Virus record (IMG/VR): IMGVR_UViG_3300029913_000067
Span: 1 to 35,141 of that record
Reading direction: 5' to 3' (one strand)
Length of the DNA stretch: 35,141 bases
Source of the DNA: a virus
Within the stretch, counting starts at the first letter, position 1; each line of letters begins with the position of its first letter. The notes beneath the pieces are model-generated. The model had not been told where the DNA came from, did no database searches, and worked only from the letters and a program-made list of their open reading frames with translations. This document shows positions 23,523 through 31,419 of the stretch, in pieces. The position numbers were made by a program, and so were the translations under genes.

Positions 23523-23794
23523 TATGGCGTCACTTCAAAATTATTCGTACTGACACGATAGACCAACGTGGACGTTTGAAAGTAATTGTTGACCAGATTG
23601 ATATCGTAATCAGGAGGTGATCCGATTAATGGTCGCAGCATAATTAACGTTTTTGACGTGTTGTAAATGCCGATGTAATATCGTTGCCCATACACGTTCC
23701 ACGTCACTATGGCTACATACGCCACGCTGTCCAGCGTCAAATTAAATTGGAACGGGGCGTTCGGCTGTGGGTTAAATTGAGTATATGTCGTCAT
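23522..23794 (-). CDS. Small baseplate plug-like protein
   Basis: This 90-residue protein starts at the ATG at 23794 (ATGA overlap; the frame to 23824 runs into the gene before). It contains NAPFQFNLTLDSVAYV, ITWNVYGQRYYIGIY-like alternation and PLIGSPPDYDINLVNNYF. I associate this pattern (W-N-x-x-x-x-R-Y-Y-I, P-L-I-G-S-P-P) with phage baseplate plug-type proteins, which close the tube at the hub. The call depends on memory of the family. Confidence 0.6.
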   Translation of the reverse strand: MTTYTQFNPQPNAPFQFNLTLDSVAYVAIVTWNVYGQRYYIGIYNTSKTLIMLRPLIGSPPDYDINLVNNYFQTSTLVYRVSTNNFEVTP

Positions 23795-24381
23795 AACGTA
23801 AATGGTGCCGCTGAGCCATTCCAATTTGTCTGTGTTGGCGTCCCGTTCGTCGTATTGTTCATGAAATTATTCAATTGCGTAGTGGCCGCGGCCAAATCAA
23901 TCAATGGTTGAGCGAAGTCCCATTTCCACACGGCTTGCACCTGCTTGTCGTTGTTTCCGGTCATGTCAGTTATTTTAGTCAATAGAATGTTTTGATAAAC
24001 GTACCCAGGCGTATTTACTTGAAAGTAGCCGCCCTGCGAAATGTGGTTTTGGATTTGATTTTGCAAAGACGTTAACGTGTTTAGTTTTGACAAATAGTTA
24101 TTTGTAGGGTCGGATTGAGCGGGGCAAATCATTTCAAGGCTGACACGCAGCGGTTGCATAAGACCTGCATTCGCGGCGACGACCATGTTGGCGAATGGAT
24201 ATTCGGCATATTCCCAATCGACAATCGTGCCGCCCGGCGTAACTTTGAACGTGGCAAAGTCTGTCGATTGTAGTAAATCAGTAATCAACATTTGATGGTT
24301 TTGCGCATCTTGCGCAATGCCTGCCACCAATATAATTGGTGCGACTGCAAAATTTTGCTCAAATATAGTTAAGTCGCTCAT
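23791..24381 (-). CDS. Tail/baseplate protein between tape measure and plug
   Basis: This 196-residue protein (start MSDLTIFEQNFAVAPI) contains VDWEYAEYPFANMVVAANAG and QPLRVSLEMICPAQ, and ends NWNGSAAPFTL. It overlaps the plug gene by ATGA and the tape-measure gene by one base. Proteins at this position usually join tube and baseplate hub. I do not recognise a named family. Confidence 0.6.
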   Translation of the reverse strand: MSDLTIFEQNFAVAPIILVAGIAQDAQNHQMLITDLLQSTDFATFKVTPGGTIVDWEYAEYPFANMVVAANAGLMQPLRVSLEMICPAQSDPTNNYLSKLNTLTSLQNQIQNHISQGGYFQVNTPGYVYQNILLTKITDMTGNNDKQVQAVWKWDFAQPLIDLAAATTQLNNFMNNTTNGTPTQTNWNGSAAPFTL

Positions 24382-26045
24382 TATTTCATCGCCGTCGCAA
24401 TTACGTTCAAATCGCTACCCGCAGAAGTCGTAACGTTGATGTTGAATTTATGCAGGTAATCAGTCGTTTCTTTCGGTAGCCGAGAATAGCCCTTGTCGCC
24501 ACGAATATAGTGATCCAAATTACCCTCACCCCAATTGTACGCAGCCAACGCGTCGGCCAAATTATCGTGGTATTTTTCCATCAAATGATGCAGCAATTTA
24601 CCAGTACCTTGCGCAGAATCTTTTAAATTAAACGAATCGGCCACGCCGTATTGCTTTGCGGCGTCCGGCTTGAGTTGGAAAGGGCCTTGTGCGCCTTTCT
24701 CAGACACGGCATTGTTATTACCACTAGATTCAATAAATCTAAGTTTTTCTAATAAACCTTCGGGCAATTTATTTTTCGATTCCACACTTGAAAAAAAGGT
24801 TTCAAGTTCTGGATGATTGGATTTGTCATATGCAATTTTATACTCTAATTTTTTTCTATATTCTACGAACTGATCAGTCTGATCAGGTTTTGCATTTGGG
24901 TCGACTTGTTCGTTTGGATTTAAATATTGGTGCAAATTGCCCTGCGATAAAAACCCAATAAAATCGCCCAATCCTTTCCCAGTTAAGCTAAAAATATCAG
25001 TGGCAGTATCGATCCCGCCACCAATTTTAAGCATGTATTTCCCCATGTCAGACAGCCCTGTAAAAAAATCAGACATGGCTTGTTTACTTTTTGGAGAATT
25101 TAACCACTCTGTGAGATTTTCAAGCCCGTTTTTAACTTCGTCACTTTTTAAAAATGCAGCAATGGCGCCGCTAATCGCTTCAGCCAAATTTGATAGAGGT
25201 TTAGCCAACGGAGCGAGTGCTCCAACCAACACGGTTTCAATTACGTCACCAGAACGCTTTAGTTGCGTCCAAAAATCTTGCATCGATTCGTTTTCTTTAT
25301 CGGAATTTGCTAATTTTTTACGATCTTCCTGAAAGGCTTCGATCGTTTTATTTAATTCTTCTTCACCATTTCTAGTCGCGTTCGCCAGTCGCCGTAAATC
25401 TTCCATAGGGAAAATTTCGGTCAATTTCATCGCTTTGGCGGTTTGTTCGTTTTCGCCGCCACGTTTAAATAAACGCACGGCATTTTTCATTAAAGTCGGC
25501 AACATTTCGGCAGGATTTTCCCCTGCTTTACCACCAAGCATTGATAGGATGTATGAGCGCGACAGATCACCTTTAATGTCGGCAATATTACCTAATGCAT
25601 TTTCAGGATTGATATACTTCCCGAAGTTGACCTTCGCAGCTCGCAGGTCTCCCGTTGACGTACCCAAACCTTGCGCCTGGCGACGCGAATCACTGGTCGA
25701 CGACGCCAATGTGCCAAGACCAAAACCACCAGCGATCGAGCCGAACGTCATCCACTTGGCAAGTGATAGCCCGATTGAAAAAAAGTTCTTAGCCACATCG
25801 GCGCTAAACTTGATTGTCTCCCTGAGGTCTTTATTTAAATTTTTAATGCTCTTGTCTACATCGTTTTGGGATTTTTTAAGCGAAGCAGATAGTTCGCCCA
25901 GTTTTGAGTTGTACGCGGCATTTTTTGCAGAGTCGGCCTGAAACTTCGCTACGTCATTTTTCATTGATTGAAAAATTTTTGCGAATTCTGTGAATTTATC
26001 AAGTCCGGTTAAATCAAGCTGGACAACACCTTTTGCGTCTGCCAT
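24381..26045 (-). CDS. Tape-measure protein with C-terminal lytic transglycosylase domain
   Basis: This 554-residue protein has a helical, Lys/Ser-rich N-terminal half (LSASLKKSQNDVDKSIKNLNKD), a Gly/Ala/Ser hydrophobic stretch near 90-115 (IGLSLAKWMTFGSIAGGFGLG), and a C-terminal SLT domain from about 420 to 540: RFIESSGN with E439, GAQGPFQL and LAAYNWGEGN. The tape sets tail length and the SLT domain opens peptidoglycan at entry. By the roughly 0.15 nm per residue rule the tape would give a tail of about 60-80 nm. It starts directly after the chaperone frame's stop. Confidence 0.88.
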   Translation of the reverse strand: MADAKGVVQLDLTGLDKFTEFAKIFQSMKNDVAKFQADSAKNAAYNSKLGELSASLKKSQNDVDKSIKNLNKDLRETIKFSADVAKNFFSIGLSLAKWMTFGSIAGGFGLGTLASSTSDSRRQAQGLGTSTGDLRAAKVNFGKYINPENALGNIADIKGDLSRSYILSMLGGKAGENPAEMLPTLMKNAVRLFKRGGENEQTAKAMKLTEIFPMEDLRRLANATRNGEEELNKTIEAFQEDRKKLANSDKENESMQDFWTQLKRSGDVIETVLVGALAPLAKPLSNLAEAISGAIAAFLKSDEVKNGLENLTEWLNSPKSKQAMSDFFTGLSDMGKYMLKIGGGIDTATDIFSLTGKGLGDFIGFLSQGNLHQYLNPNEQVDPNAKPDQTDQFVEYRKKLEYKIAYDKSNHPELETFFSSVESKNKLPEGLLEKLRFIESSGNNNAVSEKGAQGPFQLKPDAAKQYGVADSFNLKDSAQGTGKLLHHLMEKYHDNLADALAAYNWGEGNLDHYIRGDKGYSRLPKETTDYLHKFNINVTTSAGSDLNVIATAMK

Positions 26046-26342
26046 CTAATCACCTTTTTTGCGATGCTGGGTTATGTGGCGTTGTCGAAAATGTTGTGCG
26101 TCAATCCAATCGCCCGAATATTTTTTGATGAATGCGCTAAACATCGACCCAGAAATTAACGACAATAAATGATTAACTATGCTGTCGCCTTCTCTTGCGT
26201 AGTTTCGGTTTCTGTCAACGTCGTCAAGCCAGTCATGTACACCATACAATCCGATAACGTAAGTTCCCAGCCGCGTATCCGACCCGACATTTCCAAAAAT
26301 GCCGTTCTCAGTTCCTTTGGCCCAGCCAGCGAAATTGACGTA
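26046..26342 (-). CDS. Tail chaperone extension ORF (-1 frame)
   Basis: The frame is open from 26393 to a TAG at 26046, immediately before the tape-measure ATG, with no good start of its own except a TTG at 26249 and an internal ATG at 26144. It overlaps the upstream chaperone gene in the -1 frame, the classical tail-chaperone arrangement (lambda G/T, P2 E/E+E'). A fusion using the T8 run would add 98 residues ending QHFRQRHITQHRKKGD. The exact slip site is uncertain. Confidence 0.6.
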   Translation of the reverse strand, partial: YVNFAGWAKGTENGIFGNVGSDTRLGTYVIGLYGVHDWLDDVDRNRNYAREGDSIVNHLLSLISGSMFSAFIKKYSGDWIDAQHFRQRHITQHRKKGD

Positions 26343-26764
26343 AAAAAAATGAGAGCGCTCATCACCTCCGCTTCTTCGTCCTCGTCGAGAAAGTCACGCG
26401 CAATAATTGTGGATAAAGGGAGTGCCTTCCAGCCGGATTCGTCAGCAAATACCACATTGGTCAATCGAATAATTTCCTGACACAATCCGAACTTTACGCC
26501 GGATCGATCAGCTGGATTTTTTTCATTCTCCCACGTGCCTGCTTGGCGGGCAACTTTTTTTAAAGCCGGATAGGCAATCTGGGGAGCAGACAACGCAGTG
26601 TGTGACGGGTTGTCCGAGCTAAAGCATTCGTCAAAAACTTGGCCTAGTTCGAAGTAGTAAGTTTCAAATACGTCACGCCCAATAGGCACAGAATGAACGA
26701 AAATTTTACCGTGATTTTGAGTCGTCACGGGGATGACCAAATTAAGTTTTTTATTGATGCGCAT
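26177..26764 (-). CDS. Tail assembly chaperone (short form)
   Basis: This 195-residue protein starts at the ATG at 26764, seven bases after an AAGGA site; a GTG three bases further upstream is possible. It is soluble, helical (VFDECFSSDN, IARDFLDEDEEAEVM) and lies between the tube and tape-measure genes, the position of tail assembly chaperones that bind the tape during assembly. A slippery T8 run at 26342-26349 and the overlapping -1 ORF support a frameshifted long form. Confidence 0.72.
   Translation of the reverse strand: MRINKKLNLVIPVTTQNHGKIFVHSVPIGRDVFETYYFELGQVFDECFSSDNPSHTALSAPQIAYPALKKVARQAGTWENEKNPADRSGVKFGLCQEIIRLTNVVFADESGWKALPLSTIIARDFLDEDEEAEVMSALIFFTSISLAGPKELRTAFLEMSGRIRGWELTLSDCMVYMTGLTTLTETETTQEKATA
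26342..26348 (-). promoter_or_regulatory. Candidate -1 frameshift heptamer T_TTT_TTT
   Basis: On the minus strand the codons are ATT TTT TTT ACG, so the zero-frame heptamer T-TTT-TTT is a canonical X-XXY-YYZ slippery sequence. After a -1 shift the frame reads on to the TAG at 26046. A second, weaker candidate A-TTT-TTG is at 26294-26300. Confidence 0.5.
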
Positions 26765-26783
26765 CACTGCATCCTTTTTAAAA

Positions 26784-27227
26784 TTATGCTGCTAAAAATA
26801 AAGCGGAATTGATCGAATAAGTACCTTTGATAGTGACGACCCATCCAGCATCTTTACCGTTTAACTTTATCGGCTGCACTGAACTCAGCACGCAATTATT
26901 GAACTGGTAAGGCGTCAGCGCCAACGTATCAGGAACAACTGTCACGGAACCCACATTGCTGTTGGTTTCAATCTGGTTTTTGTAGATCGACGCCATACCC
27001 TGCGACCTGACCAAATGAATTGTGACCGTTGCGAATTGATACGGTTCGGGGCTAGGTACGGCCCCAATCATTGTAGGAATAAGTTGCGAGACCTCACCTT
27101 CTAAGGCGATATCAATGCCGTCTGGCGTGAGGAATGCGGCAATCACGTTTAATAACGGATTCGCTCCGTAAAAAACGCTTGCTTGCAGCCGATTTAACGA
27201 ACCTTGTGGAATGGCCGGATTTGACAT
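26784..27227 (-). CDS. Tail tube protein
   Basis: This 147-residue protein lies immediately downstream of the sheath gene (4 bases) and is beta-rich: RLQASVFYGANPLLNVIAAF, YQFATVTIHLVRSQG, GWVVTIKGTYSINSA. Size and position match contractile-tail tube subunits, which stack in rings inside the sheath. The family is not recognised beyond this. Confidence 0.75.
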   Translation of the reverse strand: MSNPAIPQGSLNRLQASVFYGANPLLNVIAAFLTPDGIDIALEGEVSQLIPTMIGAVPSPEPYQFATVTIHLVRSQGMASIYKNQIETNSNVGSVTVVPDTLALTPYQFNNCVLSSVQPIKLNGKDAGWVVTIKGTYSINSALFLAA

Positions 27228-27231
27228 TTAA

Positions 27232-28539
27232 TTAGCTCCCAGTCGGAATTTGTGAAGCGGTCAGATTAATCGTAATCGACGTAAAGCCTTTGCGCGGCGT
27301 AAATGTCACAGCAAACCCGCGATAAATGCCAGCGGTATAGTCACTCGGATTTGACGCGATGTAGGCGGCAAACGTGACTGCTGTAGACGTGTATCCGGTC
27401 AAAATTACACCAAACGCCACGGCGCTATTTGTACAGAAATTATTGATTACTTTTTCCAGCGCGTTGATGCCTGCTTGGTTGTAATACAGCGGATTTTGTG
27501 GAGTATTGGAACCGTTGATGACAGCGGCAGACAATTGCTGTTGCAAATTGATCGACATGTAATCGACGCCATACCAATATGACCACACGTTACCGTCTGC
27601 ATATTGCCCGCCCATGATCAACGTATTGCTGATGCCGCCCTGCGCACCTGTGCCAATCCAGTTCATAAATGCGGCTTTTAGCGTCGTCACTTGCGCGTTG
27701 GTCAGAACATACGGTGTCACACCAGAAACATATTGATATAGCAGCGGCAGCATCAAGGACGCCGCGCTAGGATTTGTAAACAGCATATTATAGAACGCAG
27801 CCGCAGCACTAAATTCAGTCACTGGCGCAGTCGGGCTTGGCAACAGAGCAAAAACCGATTTAATGCCCGACCAATTCGTATATGTGGAAATTGTGGTACT
27901 CACCGTAAAATACACTTGCGCTGTCGTACCGGTAAAATTACGGCACATGGTCGGCGCTGTTGATTCAACATCCCATGTTGACGGCAATAGATAATTATAA
28001 ATTTGCAATGTTGGCGCATTAATGTACGCCTGCAATTCAGTGACGCCAACCGCAGTTCCGTTCGTGCCGAGTTCTAGAACATAGCACGCGAGATTCGAAC
28101 CCTGAGCAAAGAACGTATTAGCCATCGCGGTAAGCTGCACCGCCGAACCGATTTGAAACGTACCTAACGCGGTTTCTGAACCCGGATTAGTGCCAAGCGG
28201 ATAAGTCAAAGTTTCCGCACCAGTCGATGTGCATTGGAATGTGCCGTCATAACCAACCGGGGAAACACCCGCAATCACGCCTTGAACAATTTGTCCGGTC
28301 GGGATGTTGTGAGGTGCTGCTGTCGTCACAGTGACGATATTTGACGCCCACGTAATCGACGTAATGGCGTTGGTCGGGGTTAAAATGGCGGTTAAGTCTG
28401 CAACCTGCGTAATGAGCGTGACGCTATTGGCTGCCTTAGTTGTGCCACCTTGCGATACAAATGCGCCGGTTTGCTGCAACGTTGACGGGGATGAGCCGAC
28501 AACCTGCGCAACGTTGACGTTTACAATGTTGTTGGTCAT
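27232..28539 (-). CDS. Tail sheath protein (DUF3383-like) with an inserted beta domain
   Basis: This 435-residue protein begins MTNNIVNVNVAQVVGSSPSTLQQTGAFVSQGG, a start (shown in part: STLQQTGAFVSQGG) I associate with DUF3383 sheath proteins. Residues 59-126 form an insertion (VTVTTAAPHNIPTG, YDGTFQ, LTYPLGTNPG) related to the second inserted domain of baseplate J. The rest includes YQYVSGVTPYVLTNAQ and the terminal FTPRKGFTSITINLTASQIP beta strands that exchange between subunits. It contracts to drive the tube into the host. Confidence 0.8.
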   Translation of the reverse strand: MTNNIVNVNVAQVVGSSPSTLQQTGAFVSQGGTTKAANSVTLITQVADLTAILTPTNAITSITWASNIVTVTTAAPHNIPTGQIVQGVIAGVSPVGYDGTFQCTSTGAETLTYPLGTNPGSETALGTFQIGSAVQLTAMANTFFAQGSNLACYVLELGTNGTAVGVTELQAYINAPTLQIYNYLLPSTWDVESTAPTMCRNFTGTTAQVYFTVSTTISTYTNWSGIKSVFALLPSPTAPVTEFSAAAAFYNMLFTNPSAASLMLPLLYQYVSGVTPYVLTNAQVTTLKAAFMNWIGTGAQGGISNTLIMGGQYADGNVWSYWYGVDYMSINLQQQLSAAVINGSNTPQNPLYYNQAGINALEKVINNFCTNSAVAFGVILTGYTSTAVTFAAYIASNPSDYTAGIYRGFAVTFTPRKGFTSITINLTASQIPTGS

Positions 28540-28551
28540 GTCTTACCCCAA

Positions 28552-28866
28552 TTAAACGTAGCTGATTGATGCAACCATGCCGGTACCTGGCGTAAATACG
28601 ATGCCTACCAAGCACGGGAAATCAACGTCATAACTACCCACAGTATCGGGAATTGAAATGACCAAATTTGCAGCGGCAACCGCCCCTGTGGTCAGCACAT
28701 CACTAATCGTCCCGTTCGTAGAGCCTGCCGTAGTAACGTTGACTTTACAAATTCGACCCGGCGCGGCTTTGATCACCGTGGCGGCAGAAACGTTTAAGGC
28801 AGATTTATTACCTTTGCCGGTCAAAACGTTGTTGAGATATTGCGGTACAAGTGGGTTTTGCGGCAT
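28552..28866 (-). CDS. Small virion protein of unknown role
   Basis: This 104-residue protein contains KAAPGRICKVNVTTAGSTNG, TVGSYDVDFPCLVGIVFTPGTG (shown in parts: FPCLVGIVFTPGTG) and a C-terminal beta strand. I have seen this small family next to sheath or capsid genes in phages; a decoration or neck role is possible. It lies 12 bases upstream of the sheath gene in the operon. Confidence 0.6.
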   Translation of the reverse strand: MPQNPLVPQYLNNVLTGKGNKSALNVSAATVIKAAPGRICKVNVTTAGSTNGTISDVLTTGAVAAANLVISIPDTVGSYDVDFPCLVGIVFTPGTGMVASISYV

Positions 28867-28878
28867 GATAATCGTCCT

Positions 28879-29892
28879 TTAAGTGGTTGGCGTCAACGTG
28901 ACGAACGCCGAAATAATCAATTTTTGAGCAACATCCAACGCATTAGTCTGATAATAACTTACTTCAAATGTTATCACTTTTTTCTGAGCAATGATACCAA
29001 ATTCAGTTTGATTAATTTTGGCATCCCGAACAGTTGGGCTATTTAGAATGCCAATGTTATCAGTTAGCAGACTGTAATTAAAAACACTTGTCAAAAATGG
29101 TTGAATTTCATAATTTCTTGACCCATACACCTCGATCGTAACCACATCGCGCACCAACTGATACGTTGAGCTATTTTGCTGCGTCACCATAAATGATTGC
29201 AACGCTGACGTATCGTCTTGTCCGATATGAACCGTGGCATACGGGGGTGCCATGTTTTCTGGAGACAAAAACGAAGGGTATAATGTAAATGGAATAGTTT
29301 CCGCGCCAATAATCGGCGATGTGTAAGTGTTCAACGCCAGCCAGATCGGCAAACTATTTGAAGCAATAACGTTAGTCGTATCAAACCCGGTCAGAGTATT
29401 GATAATCTGACTATCCATTATTGAATAAACAGCATGCCCTGAATAGTGGTACAAATCGGCTTGCTGATAGTAATTCGCCTGGTGCCGAAATGCGTATTGA
29501 ACCCCGTCATCTTCGGCGATGTACATTAAATAGGGATTGTTTTGATTTAAATCATTGACTGGCGTCAGCGATGTGAATACCAACGTATTTACCGAAGCAT
29601 ACCTGTCGCGCTCTTGCTCCAACGCCGTCGCGTGGTGCAACGACCCTTGAACGACGATTGAATTTGGCGGCGTAGTCGAATAAGTCACACCGCCCATTGC
29701 AATTGCTGCAGCGATTTGCCCGGACGTAAGCAGATTAGCATTTACCCAAAAAACATACCCGTCGAGCGGTAAAATAGTTTTTACGTATAGAGTAAAAGTT
29801 ACCGTTTGATTTAACGATAACGTGTTGAGACCTTCGGCAAGTCCGGCACCAAGTTGCGATTTAGCGGATATTGATTCTGCGACGGTCGTCAT
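28879..29892 (-). CDS. Structural protein upstream of the sheath
   Basis: This 337-residue beta-rich protein contains YVFWVNANLLTSGQIAAAIA, an EQERDRYASVNTLVFTS segment and TVEVYGSRNYEIQPF-type strands (VTIEVYGSRNYEIQ). Its start overlaps the previous stop by one base (TAATG). Position suggests a neck, head-tail joining or proximal tail protein; no precise family is recognised. Confidence 0.6.
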   Translation of the reverse strand: MTTVAESISAKSQLGAGLAEGLNTLSLNQTVTFTLYVKTILPLDGYVFWVNANLLTSGQIAAAIAMGGVTYSTTPPNSIVVQGSLHHATALEQERDRYASVNTLVFTSLTPVNDLNQNNPYLMYIAEDDGVQYAFRHQANYYQQADLYHYSGHAVYSIMDSQIINTLTGFDTTNVIASNSLPIWLALNTYTSPIIGAETIPFTLYPSFLSPENMAPPYATVHIGQDDTSALQSFMVTQQNSSTYQLVRDVVTIEVYGSRNYEIQPFLTSVFNYSLLTDNIGILNSPTVRDAKINQTEFGIIAQKKVITFEVSYYQTNALDVAQKLIISAFVTLTPTT

Positions 29893-30344
29893 TATTCAAC
29901 CCAACATTTTAAAGACGCTTGCATAATGCCGCTGTAGATAAATGACGGACGTTTTGCACCATAAACGCGCACGTATTTTGCTCCCTTACGCACTTTGGAA
30001 ATTGATTTTTTATTTTTAGTGCGCAACGTAACACCGGACAATGCTGCCTGCGTTGGGACTCCAACCAGACCAATACTTTCATCTTCGCCCAAACTGATGA
30101 ATTGCTTAAATCGATTTGTTATCGAGTCGCCCGCGTCAGCAAATGCGGCGCCAGTCGGTTCGCCGTTTAACAATGCGGAAAACATATTTGTGGCATCTTG
30201 CGTTAATTCTTTGGCGATAAAATCAATATTAGTTGCAGCAAACGCGCTAAATAAATGATAGCGTTTTTCTAAAGATTGCGCGACCTCGAATGACGAGCCA
30301 CCTTCCGGTTCCGGCACGTCAATCACGCCAATTTGCAAGATCAC
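29892..30344 (-). CDS. Head-tail joining / tail completion protein
   Basis: This 150-residue protein uses a GTG start at 30344 that overlaps the previous stop (GTGA). It contains SLEKRYHLFSAFAATNIDFIAKEL, a long helix (shown in part: NIDFIAKEL), and a basic loop RTKNKKSISKVRKGAKYVRVYG. Order in the operon puts it in the neck region, after the capsid-proximal connectors. The function is inferred from position. Confidence 0.55.
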   Translation of the reverse strand: MILQIGVIDVPEPEGGSSFEVAQSLEKRYHLFSAFAATNIDFIAKELTQDATNMFSALLNGEPTGAAFADAGDSITNRFKQFISLGEDESIGLVGVPTQAALSGVTLRTKNKKSISKVRKGAKYVRVYGAKRPSFIYSGIMQASLKCWVE

Positions 30345-30796
30345 GATATCCCCCAGAGAGACCCCATGCTACCCATGAAAGCAAGTGCTTGCCGCCCGTA
30401 AGGATTGGTCGCCAGTTGCAAACTGAGCAAATCCATATTAGACAGTTGTTTGCCGACAACCATCCCCTGATGCGTGGTTTCATCACCGGCAGAATTGATC
30501 ACACCGGCCACAAAGCTGTTCATGCCGTAGGTCTTACGCGCATTGGTAAAAAATGTCTGTCCGGTTTGATCCTGCGCGTACATCAGCAATTGGCTGCCCG
30601 CGATGTTGTACGTGGTCAAGGTCTGAATATCAGGTAATCCCGGCATGTCTGGCACAATTGCCAGCGCCACTTGGAATGCATAAGTGTACGCGCTGGAGCC
30701 GTCCGGGATAATTGTTGTCGTCACGCCCATTACTGCCTTCGCCCAGGCAATAAAGCCGGTAAGCGTTGGCGGCGAAACGATTGGGTCAGAATCCAC
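30341..30796 (-). CDS. Head-tail connector protein
   Basis: This 151-residue protein contains FIAWAKAVMGVTTTIIPDGS, YAFQVALAIVPD and a C-terminal NPYGRQALAFMGSMGSLWGIS. It begins 2 bases after the upstream gene's stop. Its place between a capsid-proximal gene and a neck gene suggests a connector or adaptor ring subunit. No family is recognised. Confidence 0.55.
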   Translation of the reverse strand: MDSDPIVSPPTLTGFIAWAKAVMGVTTTIIPDGSSAYTYAFQVALAIVPDMPGLPDIQTLTTYNIAGSQLLMYAQDQTGQTFFTNARKTYGMNSFVAGVINSAGDETTHQGMVVGKQLSNMDLLSLQLATNPYGRQALAFMGSMGSLWGIS

Positions 30797-30798
30797 AA

Positions 30799-31311
30799 TT
30801 AACTCCGGTTTTTACGACGGCCACGACCTGATTCAATACCGTCACGTTGCACAGTGATGGTCTGATTTAATTTCGGCGCATTATCAGTAACGCCCTGTTT
30901 TTCCTCGACGACTTCAATTTGAAGTGGTTTAGTTTGGCGAATACCCATCTGCTGGGCAGTGTCAGCCATAATTTTATCACTGGCGACGGCGCCAACTTTT
31001 TGCGCTTCAATAGCGCGGTCAATTGCATCCTGATCACGCTGTGATAATCCAGCTTCAATCGCTTCGATGCTGATCGCTTTATTCAATTGGTACGCAATGC
31101 CGCAGAAACCTTTTTTAATTTTAGCCACATCGTAGAACCCATAAGGTTCGTGCTGTTCGATTACGCGAGACAATGTATCACGATTGTCAAACTCTAATGC
31201 GATTTGCTGGCCCGGCTCAATTTCACGCATGAACTGACGCGAATTTTCGGGCAGCATGTAGCCGAACCGATGGCGCTGTTTAGTGCAATTGGCAATATAT
31301 AATTTTTCCAT
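30799..31311 (-). CDS. Small charged head-region protein
   Basis: The ORF gives 170 residues from the ATG at 31311; the longer frame to 31353 runs through the structured leader. It contains NCTKQRHRFGYMLPE and, later, a helical acidic/basic stretch ending GIESGRGRRKNRS, a strongly basic tail. Proteins with an early CTKQ..F.YR/YMLP motif occur next to capsid genes in phages. The function is unknown. Confidence 0.6.
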   Translation of the reverse strand: MEKLYIANCTKQRHRFGYMLPENSRQFMREIEPGQQIALEFDNRDTLSRVIEQHEPYGFYDVAKIKKGFCGIAYQLNKAISIEAIEAGLSQRDQDAIDRAIEAQKVGAVASDKIMADTAQQMGIRQTKPLQIEVVEEKQGVTDNAPKLNQTITVQRDGIESGRGRRKNRS

Positions 31312-31331
31312 GAGAACACCCGTAATATGGT

Positions 31332-31410
31332 GAGGGCAGATGATGCGAGACAATCACCTGAGCAATCGACTCCCGCCCTCGTTGAAGCATTACCCTGGCA
31401 TCACTCAGGG
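31332..31410 (-). terminator. Paired hairpins downstream of the major capsid gene
   Basis: On the minus strand the capsid stop (31420-31422) is followed by CCCTG-8-CAGGG (31410-31393), then by a longer GAGGGC...GCCCTC stem (31380-31332). Neither is followed by a T-run, so these are more likely attenuation, RNA-stability or processing elements that help keep capsid mRNA abundant than full terminators. Confidence 0.4.
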
Positions 31411-31419
31411 CAAATTATC

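Noticed and set aside
24937-25941. Plus-strand ORFs inside the tape-measure gene
   Set aside because: They are antisense shadows with no ribosome-binding site, motif or operon context.
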